Below are positions 18,251 to 27,381 of a stretch of DNA of 64,000 nt, in pieces (within the stretch, counting starts at the first letter, position 1; each line of letters starts with the position of its first letter). The DNA is from an uncultured Phaeodactylibacter sp. GTDB lineage: Bacteria; Bacteroidota; Bacteroidia; Chitinophagales; Saprospiraceae. Location: NCBI GenBank assembly GCA_913057245.1, contig CAJXNH010000005.1:1-64000 (forward strand). The letters run 5' to 3'. The position numbers were made by a program, and so were the translations under genes. The notes under the pieces were generated by a model. The model was given only the letters and a program-made list of their open reading frames with translations, was not told where the DNA came from and searched no databases.

Positions 18251-18370
18251 AGTTGAGTATCGATTTATGTGGGGGGAAGATAATCATTCTATCGTTCACA
18301 AAACTGATTTCCCGGAAGTGATGTTGCCCGCTTCGGCTTCAAATGTTCCGGAGCGGACATCTGTCTCCAT

Positions 18371-20131
18371 TTAGTAAGCGTAAATCATTGCTTTTGTATC
18401 CACGGGCCGGCCATCGATCACCAGGCTATAGTAATAGGTGCCAGGCGTGTACCGATGATTTTCATAGCCGTATACTACTTGCACAAGCCCTGGATTGAGC
18501 TCGACTTCGTACCGTACGAGTTCTCTGCCTTGTGTATCTGCAATTCGTATAAAGGCGGTATTGTAATCAATCGGGGACTCGACCATGACACCGATCGTAG
18601 TCGCTTCATCAAAGGGGTTGGGGCGGTTTTGCAACAGCGTGAGGCCCTCGTAGGCTTTGATTTCCTGAGTGCTTGTCGTCAGATTGGCAAAGGTTTCCTC
18701 TGAAAAATGGCTCTCGATGTTGTTGGAATCCAATGCAGCGGCTGACATAAGATATACCGTGCCGGGAGGGAGCCAGGAAAGCGTATCTTCTAAAGCGGTG
18801 ACGGTTACCAGCGTATCGAAGTAGGCGGTCTCTGTCTCGAAGCTCCGGATGCCGAGGCGGTAAAGCCCGGTACCAGCCGCGTCTTCAAACTTGTAACGCA
18901 CGCCTGCCAGGGTGGCTTCCAGCTCGAAGTTGGTGGGGGTGGCGGGCCCCATGGCACTTGCGGCGGCAGCACTGCCGTTCAGTACGGTATTGCGGGCCAG
19001 GTAGTTGAAGTCAACGAAGAAGCTATCTATTTGCCCGTCATCATCAGTATCCACACCGAGGATGTCCTCCATGGTGTGCTGCCGGTCGTGATAGTCCGGT
19101 GTGCTGGGGTTGCCATTGCCATGCTCATTGGCAGAAGTAAAGCGGACTGCGGAGTAGCCTCTTTGCCGGAAGGGGATATGGTCGCCGCCACGCCCGGCCC
19201 GGTCTTCGCGAGATATGATGTTGACTTCAGCCGCTACAGGCACAATGGGAGCAATATTCTCATCGTACTGCAATTTGCTGTAGCGCGCCAGCAGCCGGGA
19301 AGAGGAGGCTCCAAACAGCCCTCCGTTTGAGGAATAGACCCGAACGTTGATGCTGTCAATGGCATTCAGGCCCGGGCAGCCGGGAGGTGAGGCGGTCGCC
19401 CCGCAAATGATGCCGCCCACGATATCGTTGTTGTAGACGCCACGGATTTGAATGTTTTCCTGCTCGGCGTATTCGGCAAAAGCGTTGGCGCCAAATAACC
19501 CCTGCTCTTCTCCTGTGGTGATCATGAAGACGATCGTCCGGTTAAAAGCATACTGGCTCATCACCCGTGCCAGCTCCAGGACCAAAGCTGTCCCTGTGGC
19601 GTTGTCCTCCATACCATGCGCCATGCACTCGGTATCACAAACATCAGCACAACGGCTGTCCATATGCCCTTCGAGGAGTACCACCTCGCCACGGTCCGGC
19701 CCAATACCGGGCAAAACAGCGAGCACGTTCCGGTGCTGCCCCATGCCGCAGATGTCTTGGTCAAACTGGAAATAACCAACTTTAAGCCGGCCCTCCTGTG
19801 CTGCCGGGAAATTTTCGAACTTGCTATGCGCCCAGCGGCGGGCTGCCCCCATACCGAAAGTAGCACTCGTAGTATCAGCGCCCGTATTGCGGTTTTCGAA
19901 ACTGCTTAATTCCACCAGATAGTCGTAAAGCGAATCCGGGGAAACGGATTCCACCAAATCAGCAAAGATGGCATCCGGGTGATTGATCAGGGTAGCCGGC
20001 TCGTAGGTGTCGGCCGGATAATTGCCCTTCAAAAGGTCGTCCATGACGGGATTGGTTAGCAATAGGTTGGTTTGGCTGTGAAGGGTAACTACAGTCAGGG
20101 CTGCAAAAAGGGAAAGTGAAAGTCGCTTCAT
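18371..20131 (-). CDS. M28 family metallopeptidase with T9SS C-terminal domain
   Basis: This 586-residue protein has a signal peptide (MKRLSLSLFAALTVV to HSQ), then an M28 catalytic domain (residues 90-370) with EGHMDSR, MEDNATGTALVLE, TTGEEQGLFGA and a terminal YHDRQHTMED segment supplying the last metal His. A fibronectin-like region precedes a type A T9SS sorting domain (LLQNRPNPFDEATTI). The enzyme probably works outside the cell on peptides. I chose the ATG at 20131 because a signal peptide begins there; the longer frame adds 47 residues without function. The DAMMED-type late segment and the Glu pair are intact, so activity is likely. Confidence 0.88.
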   Translation of the reverse strand: MKRLSLSLFAALTVVTLHSQTNLLLTNPVMDDLLKGNYPADTYEPATLINHPDAIFADLVESVSPDSLYDYLVELSSFENRNTGADTTSATFGMGAARRWAHSKFENFPAAQEGRLKVGYFQFDQDICGMGQHRNVLAVLPGIGPDRGEVVLLEGHMDSRCADVCDTECMAHGMEDNATGTALVLELARVMSQYAFNRTIVFMITTGEEQGLFGANAFAEYAEQENIQIRGVYNNDIVGGIICGATASPPGCPGLNAIDSINVRVYSSNGGLFGASSSRLLARYSKLQYDENIAPIVPVAAEVNIISREDRAGRGGDHIPFRQRGYSAVRFTSANEHGNGNPSTPDYHDRQHTMEDILGVDTDDDGQIDSFFVDFNYLARNTVLNGSAAAASAMGPATPTNFELEATLAGVRYKFEDAAGTGLYRLGIRSFETETAYFDTLVTVTALEDTLSWLPPGTVYLMSAAALDSNNIESHFSEETFANLTTSTQEIKAYEGLTLLQNRPNPFDEATTIGVMVESPIDYNTAFIRIADTQGRELVRYEVELNPGLVQVVYGYENHRYTPGTYYYSLVIDGRPVDTKAMIYAY

Positions 20132-20222
20132 GGCTCTTTTTTGTGAGGATTGGAGATTACTAATACCCAAGTATAATAAAGTTGGTTTTGAAAATGTTTT
20201 GAAGAGCAGCAGGGAGCGGTAA

Positions 20223-20253
20223 TTGGATTTCTTTAATGTTATATTAACTTTTG
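20223..20253 (+). promoter_or_regulatory. Probable promoter for the 20319 gene
   Basis: TTG at 20223-20225 and TAACTTTTG at 20245-20253 are 19 bases apart. The -7 element has one extra base against TAnnTTTG. The leader would be about 60 bases. Confidence 0.4.
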
Positions 20254-20318
20254 CGGGTATGGAATTCCCCATCCTGCACTATCTTACAGATGAAACCAAA
20301 ACCGAAATACAGGAAATC

Positions 20319-21008
20319 ATGAAATTCAGAATCCTACTCGTACTACTGCCTTTGTCTTTCGCCCTGAACAGCGTGGCGCAGGATTGTTCCACTTTTTTCC
20401 CTTTCAAGGAGGGAGCCTATATGGAATATACCACCTTCAACAAAAAAGGTAAAGTGGAAAGCATTACTGAAAATACTGTAAAGGTCATCAATGAAAATGA
20501 TGGCGAAATCGAAGCAGAAGTCAGCACTGTCCTGAAGGATAAGAAAGGCAAAGAGTCTTACTCCGGCACCTATCAGGTCTTTTGTAAAGACGGCAAGCTG
20601 CTTATGGATGTCAACTCCATGTTCAATCCGGCTATGCAACAGTCCTTTAGCGGTTACGAAGTGACGATTGAGGGTGATGCGCTATCCTTCCCAAATGATA
20701 TTGAAGTCGGCCAGGAACTGCCGGATGCTTCCTCAAAGATTACCACAGCTGCAAGCGGTATTAATATCGCTTCTATGAATATAGAAATAACCGACCGCAA
20801 GGTAGAAGGTAAAGCCACAATTTCCACAGACGCAGGGTCTTTTGAGTGTTATAAAATCAGCCAGACTTCCAACATCAAAATGATGATCAGCCGTTCTTAC
20901 TCCACGGTGGAGTACTTTGCAGAAGGCGTGGGCGTGGTCAGGTCTGAGACTTATGATCAGCGTGGTAAACTGCAAAGCTACATGGAACTTACTGCAATTG
21001 AAAAATAA
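20319..21008 (+). CDS. Secreted DUF3108/TapB-like beta protein
   Basis: The 229-residue protein has a signal peptide (MKFRILLVLLPLSFAL to VAQ) and a single beta-rich domain starting CSTFFPFKEGAYMEY and ending with alternating strands (VEYFAEGVGVVRSETYD). This pattern resembles the TapB/DUF3108 family of periplasmic beta-barrel-like proteins, whose function is poorly defined. I placed the start at 20319, where the signal peptide begins, although the frame is open upstream with an ATG at 20259. Confidence 0.75.
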   Translation: MKFRILLVLLPLSFALNSVAQDCSTFFPFKEGAYMEYTTFNKKGKVESITENTVKVINENDGEIEAEVSTVLKDKKGKESYSGTYQVFCKDGKLLMDVNSMFNPAMQQSFSGYEVTIEGDALSFPNDIEVGQELPDASSKITTAASGINIASMNIEITDRKVEGKATISTDAGSFECYKISQTSNIKMMISRSYSTVEYFAEGVGVVRSETYDQRGKLQSYMELTAIEK

Positions 21009-21078
21009 GGCTCCAAGCCCATTTGAAGGAAAACCATTGTACGCAGCTCCTTTCGGTCAACCGGGAGGGGCTGTTCTT

Positions 21079-21981
21079 TTAGGGCTTCGCGAAGTGGAGG
21101 ATAGCTTGCCGTATGACTTCAGAGACAGCAGTATAGAACACAGGTATGATCCGGTCTGCATCATCAGTGGGTTGATGATAATCTTCATGGTCCTCTACGC
21201 CAAAGTAGAGAAATGGGATGCCTTTTTTGTGAAACTCGCCATGATCGGAGGCGTAGGTCCAGTCATCAGAACGGGTAGGCGTTGGCGCTTCGTGCCCAAA
21301 CCTGACTTGTATCGGTGCTTTTTGTGCAATCCGGTCCAATGGTGCGCGCAGCTCAGGGTAATGGCCTGCGCCACAGATGTAAATTTGTTCCTTGGCATTG
21401 CGGCCGATCATATCCATATTGATATTCAGGATGATATGCTCTAATGGCACCGTTGGTTCATCTACGAAGTGGCTGGCACCCCGGAGCCCAACTTCTTCAG
21501 CATCCCACGCTGCAAAGAGAAGGCTGTAAGGCGTGGGGTTGGCCTGAAAGTACCTGGCCAGCTCCAGAAGTGCGCCCACCCCCGAAGCATTATCGTCCGC
21601 GCCATTATATACTTCACCACCCCGCTCACCAACATGATCATAGTGTGCGGAAATTACAATTACGGAGTCCGGTGCCTTTGTACCCTTTACCATTGCCAAA
21701 AGGTTAGTGGCGCTGTAAGTCTTTTGAGGAAAACGGCTGTAAAATTGGAACGGCTGCCGGTAGCCCTCCTTTCCTGCAGGCATCAAACCGTAATTTTCAA
21801 ATCGCTGCAGGATATAAGCAGCAGCGGCAGCATTACCTTCACTATCGGTTGCCCTGCCTTTTAGTGCATCGGAGGATAAAAACCGGACATGAGCCATGAG
21901 TGAGTCGGCAACGATTGTGTTTGCTTGCGCAAATGCACCAACGGACATCAGCAGGAGGAAAGAGGCAATGAGGTATTTCAT
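21079..21981 (-). CDS. M28 family metallopeptidase, short secreted form
   Basis: This 300-residue protein has a signal peptide (MKYLIASFLLLMSVG to FAQA) and a minimal M28 domain with SAHYDHVGERGG, GADDNASGVGALLE, WDAEEVGLRGA, NINMDMIGR and DHEDYHQPTDD, so all five metal-ligand positions appear present. It lacks the PA insert and the T9SS domain of the other two M28 genes in the window, so it is probably periplasmic. An ATG at 21981 is preferred over the TTG three codons upstream. It lies downstream of leuS on the same strand with a hairpin between. Confidence 0.9.
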   Translation of the reverse strand: MKYLIASFLLLMSVGAFAQANTIVADSLMAHVRFLSSDALKGRATDSEGNAAAAAYILQRFENYGLMPAGKEGYRQPFQFYSRFPQKTYSATNLLAMVKGTKAPDSVIVISAHYDHVGERGGEVYNGADDNASGVGALLELARYFQANPTPYSLLFAAWDAEEVGLRGASHFVDEPTVPLEHIILNINMDMIGRNAKEQIYICGAGHYPELRAPLDRIAQKAPIQVRFGHEAPTPTRSDDWTYASDHGEFHKKGIPFLYFGVEDHEDYHQPTDDADRIIPVFYTAVSEVIRQAILHFAKP

Positions 21982-21996
21982 AAATATCAATTAACA

Positions 21997-22019
21997 GCCC
22001 CGCTCAAAACAGGCGGGGC
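21997..22019 (-). terminator. Hairpin between leuS and M28 peptidase
   Basis: GCCCCGC (21997-22003) pairs with GCGGGGC (22013-22019). It follows the leuS stop on the minus strand and has only a weak T-rich tail, so it may be a partial terminator. Confidence 0.5.
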
Positions 22020-22027
22020 CGTAGGTT

Positions 22028-24850
22028 TTAACCAACCACGATATTGATCATTCGCTTGGGCACTACAATGACTTTGCGGATGGTCTTGCCTTCAATCCAT
22101 TTTTGGATGTCTTCCAGCTCCCGGGCAGCTGCCTCAAGGTCTTCTTTAGAAGCATCAGATGGGAAGGAAGCCGTAGCCCGGGTTTTGCCGTTGATGGCAA
22201 TGGGGTATTCCACTTCATCTTCTTTGAGGTACTCCGGATTGAAAGCCGGATACTTGCCGTCTCTGTGCACGCTGCCCTCGTGGTCCAGCTTTGACCACAG
22301 GTCTTCTGTTGTGAAGGGCGCAAAAGGTGCCATAAGCACAACCAAAGGCTCCAGGATGTCCCGTTTATTGCACTTTAGCTTACGCAGCTCATTAGTCGCA
22401 ATCATGAAAGCACTGACGCAGGTATTGAAGGAAAAACGTTCGATGTCCTGCTCCACCTTCTGAATGGCCTGGTGCAGTACCTTAAGCTCGGCTTTGTCCG
22501 GTGCCTCATCGCTAACCGCGAAATGCCCATCTTTATCGGAAAACAGATCATAGAACCGGCGCAGGAATTTATAAACGCCATCGATGCCCTGTGTGTCCCA
22601 GGGCTTGGCCTGTTCAATAGGGCCGAGGAACATCTCGTACATCCGGAAGCAGTCTGCTCCGTATTGTGCCACGACATCATCCGGGTTGATGACATTGAAT
22701 TTCGATTTCGACATTTTGCCGACCTCGCTGTAAGTCACCATTTTGCCTTCCGCATTGGCTTCGAAAGCCGCGCCTTTGAACTCCTGGCGCCATTCGAGAA
22801 ACTGCTGAATGCCTGCTTCGTCGAGGTAGGAATCGTCCTTGCCGTAGTCGCTCACGAAGTCTACATGAACCGGTATTTGTGCCCATTCTGCATCCGGGTA
22901 CTGACCGGTCAGGTCAGCAGAAACAAAGCGCTTCTGCCCTGTACTGTTTTTGTCGAGGTAAATAAACTCAATCACGCCCTGTATCATCCCCTGATTGATC
23001 AGCTTCTTTGCATATTCCTTTTTGGGGACCAGCCCAAGGTCGTAAAGGAAGTGGTTCCAGAAACGGCTATAAAGCAAGTGGCCTACTGCATGCTCAGAGC
23101 CACCGATGTACAAATCCACATCCTGCCAGTAGTCCACAGCCTCTTTGGATACAAAAGCCTGGTCATTGCCGGGGTCCATGTATCGATACCAGTACCAGGA
23201 AGAGCCTGCCCAACCTGGCATGGTAGACAGTTCGTAATCGTATTGCCCCTTGTACTTCCAGTCGTTTGCCCGGCCCAGGGGCGGTTCACCGGTCTCGGTA
23301 GGCAGGTATTTATCCACCTGTGGTAAGACCAGTGGCAGCTCGGACTCGTCAATCAAATAAGGCACGCCATCTTTCCAGTAAGCAGGCACAGGCTCTCCCC
23401 AGTACCGCTGACGGCTAAAGACGGCATTGCGCAGGCGGTACTGAATTTTCCCACGGCCGGCGCCCTGTGCTTCGAGCCAGCTGATGAGCTTGGGTACGGC
23501 TTCTTCGTAAGCCAGCCCGTTGATCAGCTCGGAGTTGATGTACTTTCCTTCTTTAGTGGCATCAGCTGCTTCGTCCAGATTTTGCTGGGCATCGAGTATG
23601 GGTACGATGGGCAGCCCAAAGTGCTTGGCAAAGTTCCAGTCCCGCTGATCACCGGAAGGTACCGCCATGACCGCTCCCGTACCATAGCCCGCGAGCACAT
23701 AGTCGGCAATATAAATGGGGACTTTCTCTCCGTTGACCGGATTAAGGCAATAACTACCAGTGAAAGCTCCGGTGACTTTCTTGACCTCCGCCATACGCTC
23801 CACCTCAGAACGGGAAGCTGTCCACTTAATATATTTTTCGATTTCCTCCTGTTGCTCCGGCTTGGTCAGTTGAGCGACGAGTTCATGCTCAGGCGCCAGT
23901 ACCATGAAGGTAACGCCATAGATGGTGTCTACCCGGGTAGTGAATACTTCAATTTTGGTATCCGGCGCTTCCTCCAGTGCAAACTTTACGCTTGCGCCCT
24001 GAGAACGGCCAATCCAGTTGCGCTGCTGCTCTTTCAGGCTTTCCGGCCAGTCAACGTTTTCAAGCCCGTACAACAGGCGGTCAGCGTAAGCCGTAATGCG
24101 CATACTCCACTGTTGCATCAGCTTTCGTTCAACGGGGTAGCCGCCCCGCTCGCTGACGCCATCTTTTACTTCGTCGTTGGAGAGCACCGTACCCAGTTGC
24201 GGGCACCAGTTGACATAGCTTTCCTCGGGGAAGGTAAGGCGGTAATTGAGGAGGAACAGTTGCTGATCTCCTTCCGACATATTATTCCAAGCCTCTGCCG
24301 TGATAGCAGGCGTTTCCTCATCTGCAACAGCGTTAAGATTGGCGTTGCCGTGTTTTTCCAGGTGCTTTACAAGCTCGTCGATTGGCAGCGCTTTGTCGGC
24401 TGCCGTATCGTAATAGTGGTTATACAATTGCATAAATATCCACTGCGTCCACTTGTAATAAGCCGGGTCACAGGTTTGTACCTCCCGGCTCCAGTCGAAG
24501 CTAAAGCCAATATTATCCAGCTGCTCGCGGTACCGCTTGATATTTTCTGCAGTGGATTTGGCGGGGTGTACACCAGTTTGAATAGCGTATTGTTCTGCCG
24601 GCAGGCCAAAGGCATCATAGCCCATGGGGTGCAGGACATTGAACCCTTTGAGTCGCTTGTAGCGGGCGTAAATATCCGAGGCAATGTATCCAAGGGGATG
24701 GCCAACGTGGAGGCCGGATCCGGAAGGGTAGGGAAACATGTCAAGTACGTAGTACTTTGGCTTGTTGGGATCGATATTTACTTTGTAAATCCCTTCTTTT
24801 TCCCAGAATGCTTTACACTTATTCTCGATTTCTCCGGGTTTGTATTCCAT
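22028..24850 (-). CDS. leuS: Leucyl-tRNA synthetase
   Basis: This 940-residue class I enzyme attaches leucine to tRNA-Leu in the cytoplasm. The HIGH-type motif HVGH is at residues 48-51 after FPYPSGSGL, and the KMSKS loop (VGKMSKSKF) is near residue 712. The CP1 editing domain lies between about 225 and 430 (VFTTRVDTIYGVTF), and an anticodon-binding domain ends the protein. An insertion around residues 640-700 before the KMSKS loop is typical of the Bacteroidota enzyme, and the length is normal. The ATG at 24850 is the first good start. Confidence 0.97.
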   Translation of the reverse strand: MEYKPGEIENKCKAFWEKEGIYKVNIDPNKPKYYVLDMFPYPSGSGLHVGHPLGYIASDIYARYKRLKGFNVLHPMGYDAFGLPAEQYAIQTGVHPAKSTAENIKRYREQLDNIGFSFDWSREVQTCDPAYYKWTQWIFMQLYNHYYDTAADKALPIDELVKHLEKHGNANLNAVADEETPAITAEAWNNMSEGDQQLFLLNYRLTFPEESYVNWCPQLGTVLSNDEVKDGVSERGGYPVERKLMQQWSMRITAYADRLLYGLENVDWPESLKEQQRNWIGRSQGASVKFALEEAPDTKIEVFTTRVDTIYGVTFMVLAPEHELVAQLTKPEQQEEIEKYIKWTASRSEVERMAEVKKVTGAFTGSYCLNPVNGEKVPIYIADYVLAGYGTGAVMAVPSGDQRDWNFAKHFGLPIVPILDAQQNLDEAADATKEGKYINSELINGLAYEEAVPKLISWLEAQGAGRGKIQYRLRNAVFSRQRYWGEPVPAYWKDGVPYLIDESELPLVLPQVDKYLPTETGEPPLGRANDWKYKGQYDYELSTMPGWAGSSWYWYRYMDPGNDQAFVSKEAVDYWQDVDLYIGGSEHAVGHLLYSRFWNHFLYDLGLVPKKEYAKKLINQGMIQGVIEFIYLDKNSTGQKRFVSADLTGQYPDAEWAQIPVHVDFVSDYGKDDSYLDEAGIQQFLEWRQEFKGAAFEANAEGKMVTYSEVGKMSKSKFNVINPDDVVAQYGADCFRMYEMFLGPIEQAKPWDTQGIDGVYKFLRRFYDLFSDKDGHFAVSDEAPDKAELKVLHQAIQKVEQDIERFSFNTCVSAFMIATNELRKLKCNKRDILEPLVVLMAPFAPFTTEDLWSKLDHEGSVHRDGKYPAFNPEYLKEDEVEYPIAINGKTRATASFPSDASKEDLEAAARELEDIQKWIEGKTIRKVIVVPKRMINIVVG

Positions 24851-25035
24851 GCTACAGCTGCGGTTTTGATGGTTGATTAAACGTTAGCAGGTAAACAGGA
24901 GCTCCCTACTTCGTTTTCAGAGCGCGAAAATAGGGATTTTCCAGTGAAAACCTTACGCGAGAGCGGGATGCAATTCGCAAGGGGTGGCATAAAAGCAGGA
25001 AGCGTTGTATTTTTATGGACTAAACGCTTTGGAAT

Positions 25036-26055
25036 ATGGTGCAAATCGCCAACCCTATCTACGATGTGGTCTTTAAGTACCTTATGAATGATGAGAAGCT
25101 GGCTAAGCTGCTCCTCTCTGCAATTATTGGTGAAGAAGTAGTTAGCCTCAAGCTCCGTCCCACTGAGCATCAATTTCCCGTTGGTAAAGCACTGATGGTG
25201 ATGCGCATGGACTTCAGTGCGCGCATCCGGTACGCAAATGGTGAGGAGCAGCTCGTAATTCTTGAACTACAGAAGGCCAAACTGGCTACAGATATCATGC
25301 GGTTCAGGCGCTACCTTGGCGAGCAATACCGCAACAAGAATAATGTGGTACAGGAACCCGCAGAGGAGTATGCGCAGCGAAAGGCACTGCCTATACTCAG
25401 TATCTATTTCCTTGGGCACAAGCTTGATCATATCACCGCGCCCGTAATCCGGATCAATCGTTCTTATACGGATGCCGCAACCGGAGAAATCCTTCAGGAA
25501 AGGGAAATCTTTATTGAGAGCCTCACCCACGATAGCATTATCATTCAGATTCCTTACCTGACTGGCCATCGCCGAAACGAGTTAGAGCAGCTACTGTCAC
25601 TATTTGATCAGTCCTTTATCAATGAAGACCGGCATTTGCTCAACATAGAGGAATCTGAGGTTCCCAGGTGCTACCGTGCATTGCTTCGCCGTTTGCAGCA
25701 AGCCGTTGCTGAGCCGGAGGTCCGGGAAGTGATGGATGCGGAAGATGATCTCATTGAAGAATTTGAGGATTATCAGCGCATAATAGCAGAAAAAGAAAGG
25801 GTACTTTTCGAAACAGAGCAGCGGCTAACCAAAAATATTCAGGAGCTCTCCCAGAAGGACCAGGAACTCTCCCAGAAAGACCAGGCACTTTCGCAGAAAG
25901 ACCAGGCACTTTCGCAGAAAGACCAAGAGTTACAAAAGCGGCATGAACAACTGCGTAGAGTAGCCGTAAATTTGACAAAAGCAGGGCAGCCTCCTGAAGA
26001 AGTCGCCGCCATACTTGGCATTGAACTTGAAGCTTTGAATGACCTGCTTTCCTGA
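25036..26055 (+). CDS. PD-(D/E)XK Rpn-like nuclease with coiled-coil repeat
   Basis: This 339-residue protein has an N-terminal PDDEXK_2/Rpn-type domain: NPIYDVVFKYLMND, the catalytic Asp in MRMDFSARI, and the ELQKAK motif as the E-x-Q/K pair. Residues 235-305 form a coiled coil containing four perfect or near-perfect seven-residue SQKDQ repeats, encoded by a 21-bp tandem repeat. The C-terminal 30 residues (LTKAGQPPEEVAAILGI) are the helix typical of Rpn proteins. Rpn nucleases promote recombination in Escherichia coli; related proteins have been linked to phage defence. The exact role here is open. Confidence 0.85.
   Translation: MVQIANPIYDVVFKYLMNDEKLAKLLLSAIIGEEVVSLKLRPTEHQFPVGKALMVMRMDFSARIRYANGEEQLVILELQKAKLATDIMRFRRYLGEQYRNKNNVVQEPAEEYAQRKALPILSIYFLGHKLDHITAPVIRINRSYTDAATGEILQEREIFIESLTHDSIIIQIPYLTGHRRNELEQLLSLFDQSFINEDRHLLNIEESEVPRCYRALLRRLQQAVAEPEVREVMDAEDDLIEEFEDYQRIIAEKERVLFETEQRLTKNIQELSQKDQELSQKDQALSQKDQALSQKDQELQKRHEQLRRVAVNLTKAGQPPEEVAAILGIELEALNDLLS
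25840..25923 (+). repeat. Four-copy 21-bp tandem repeat within the Rpn-like gene
   Basis: Units lie at 25840-25860, 25861-25881, 25882-25902 and 25903-25923, with a decayed fifth from 25924. Units three and four are identical and one and two differ by a few bases. The period of 21 keeps frame and codes for a heptad, so copy number can vary without frameshift. Confidence 0.93.
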
Positions 26056-26141
26056 TGTAATCACGTCAGATTGTACAAAACAGGCGTACTACGTTTCTTT
26101 TACTGCAAAATCCAGCCTTATCTTTACAAAAAAATGAAAAC

Positions 26142-26612
26142 ATGCTGAAAAGTCTGATCAAAGTAGGATTGCTGTTAGTCGGCGGCATCCTGGTGTACAA
26201 TTACTTTTTCGGTACACCGGAGGAGAAAGCACAATCAAAGGAAATATTCACTAGTGTGAAAGACCTCACAAAGTCAGCTTTTGACCTGCTTAAACAGGAA
26301 AAACAAAAGTTTGATGAAGGGAAATACGATGAAGCGGTCGATAAAATAGGTGGTCTTCTGGATAACCTCAAAAGCAAAGCTGAACAACTGGAAGACAATC
26401 GCGATTTGCTGGACAAGATTGCTGACCTCGAAGAAAAAAGAAAACGCCTAAGTGAGGACATCAACCGGGAGGTACCGGAAAATTATGACAATACATCTGG
26501 TGAACGGCCTCCTATGGACAGCTTCAGCCGAAAGGAAATCGAGGATGAATGGGAGGACCTCGTTCGCAAAACAGAGGGCCTGATGGAGGAGATGGAGCAA
26601 AAAGGACAATAA
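26142..26612 (+). CDS. Small membrane-anchored coiled-coil protein of unknown function
   Basis: The 156-residue protein has a single N-terminal hydrophobic segment (residues 7-25) followed by a charged, mostly helical region (residues 30-110) rich in Lys and Glu, and an acidic tail. I do not recognise a family. It is probably anchored in the inner membrane with the coiled coil in the cytoplasm or periplasm. The stop is five bases from the end of the convergent gene at 26617. Confidence 0.65.
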   Translation: MLKSLIKVGLLLVGGILVYNYFFGTPEEKAQSKEIFTSVKDLTKSAFDLLKQEKQKFDEGKYDEAVDKIGGLLDNLKSKAEQLEDNRDLLDKIADLEEKRKRLSEDINREVPENYDNTSGERPPMDSFSRKEIEDEWEDLVRKTEGLMEEMEQKGQ

Positions 26613-26616
26613 GGCT

Positions 26617-27207
26617 TCAATCGAGCATCGCTCGTGTACATTTCTCAATAGGAGAAATACCATCTATGAGTATGTTGCCCCGGTAAGCCCGTCCCTGATG
26701 CGGGTGGTAGGCTTCAAAAACGAGGTAGTGGACATCCTGTTTGACAAAAAACTCTATCTCGTATTCTTCCCAGCGGGCTTGCCGGATTACAGGAGATTCG
26801 TAAAGCACCTGAGCTTGTTGGCATTTTGTAGCGCCACCGTAAATACGCAGTTGCAAATCGCCGTTGTAAGTCTCGTAATTATCAGAATGCGAAAGGAAAA
26901 GAGTAAGGGTGTAACAATCATTTCTCTTCAATGGCGCGGATAGCCGTTGCCCGATACTTTCCCAGGTACCGTCCTCGCGGGTGATGAGCCCAACGTACGT
27001 ATCACCATCTTCAGCCGGCTGATAAACGCCCCACTGCCCGGGAAGAATATCCGGGGTTGAGCCTAACTGGCACCCAAACCACCCGCTGGGCACTGTGGCA
27101 TCCTGAGCTCCATCTTCAAAAGAAGCATTGTTCAGGAAAATTGGTTGCGCCAGTAGGGTAATGCCGGATAAGCCCGATATTAACAAGATAAGGGCAAGGC
27201 TTCTCAT
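26617..27207 (-). CDS. Secreted beta-sandwich protein, CBM-like
   Basis: This 196-residue protein has a signal peptide (MRSLALILLISGLSG to LLAQ) and a single domain starting FLNNASFEDG and VPSGWFGC, with a late GNILIDGISPIE strand. This pattern is that of the jelly-roll (CBM 4/9/22-like) domain found at the N-terminus of many Bacteroidota surface proteins. Two Cys pairs could form disulfides. Ligand unknown. No sorting domain is visible. Confidence 0.7.
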   Translation of the reverse strand: MRSLALILLISGLSGITLLAQPIFLNNASFEDGAQDATVPSGWFGCQLGSTPDILPGQWGVYQPAEDGDTYVGLITREDGTWESIGQRLSAPLKRNDCYTLTLFLSHSDNYETYNGDLQLRIYGGATKCQQAQVLYESPVIRQARWEEYEIEFFVKQDVHYLVFEAYHPHQGRAYRGNILIDGISPIEKCTRAMLD

Positions 27208-27304
27208 GGTATGGTTTTTTAGGAAAACGAAAGGAAAATTCGCTTTGTTGCCTGGCCTGTCTCCCTTTATAGAGGTTTAGGAGACCTGTTTCGCTTATAT
27301 TTTC

Positions 27305-27312
27305 TAATTTTG
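27305..27312 (+). promoter_or_regulatory. -7 promoter element upstream of ftsX block
   Basis: TAATTTTG matches TAnnTTTG about 70 bases before the ATG of ftsX at 27382. No TTG sits at the usual distance upstream. Confidence 0.4.
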
Positions 27313-27381
27313 CGCGTATTCAAATAACTGAACCCTACAATTTGCAGCCTCTTACACGGCGCACATAGCAAATTACCTTCT

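Noticed and set aside
23582-24880. 432-codon plus-strand frame
   Set aside because: It lies opposite leuS, whose protein is fully recognisable; the frame is a shadow.
25840-25923. CRISPR-like repeats
   Set aside because: Repeats are contiguous without spacers, in frame, and code for a heptad.
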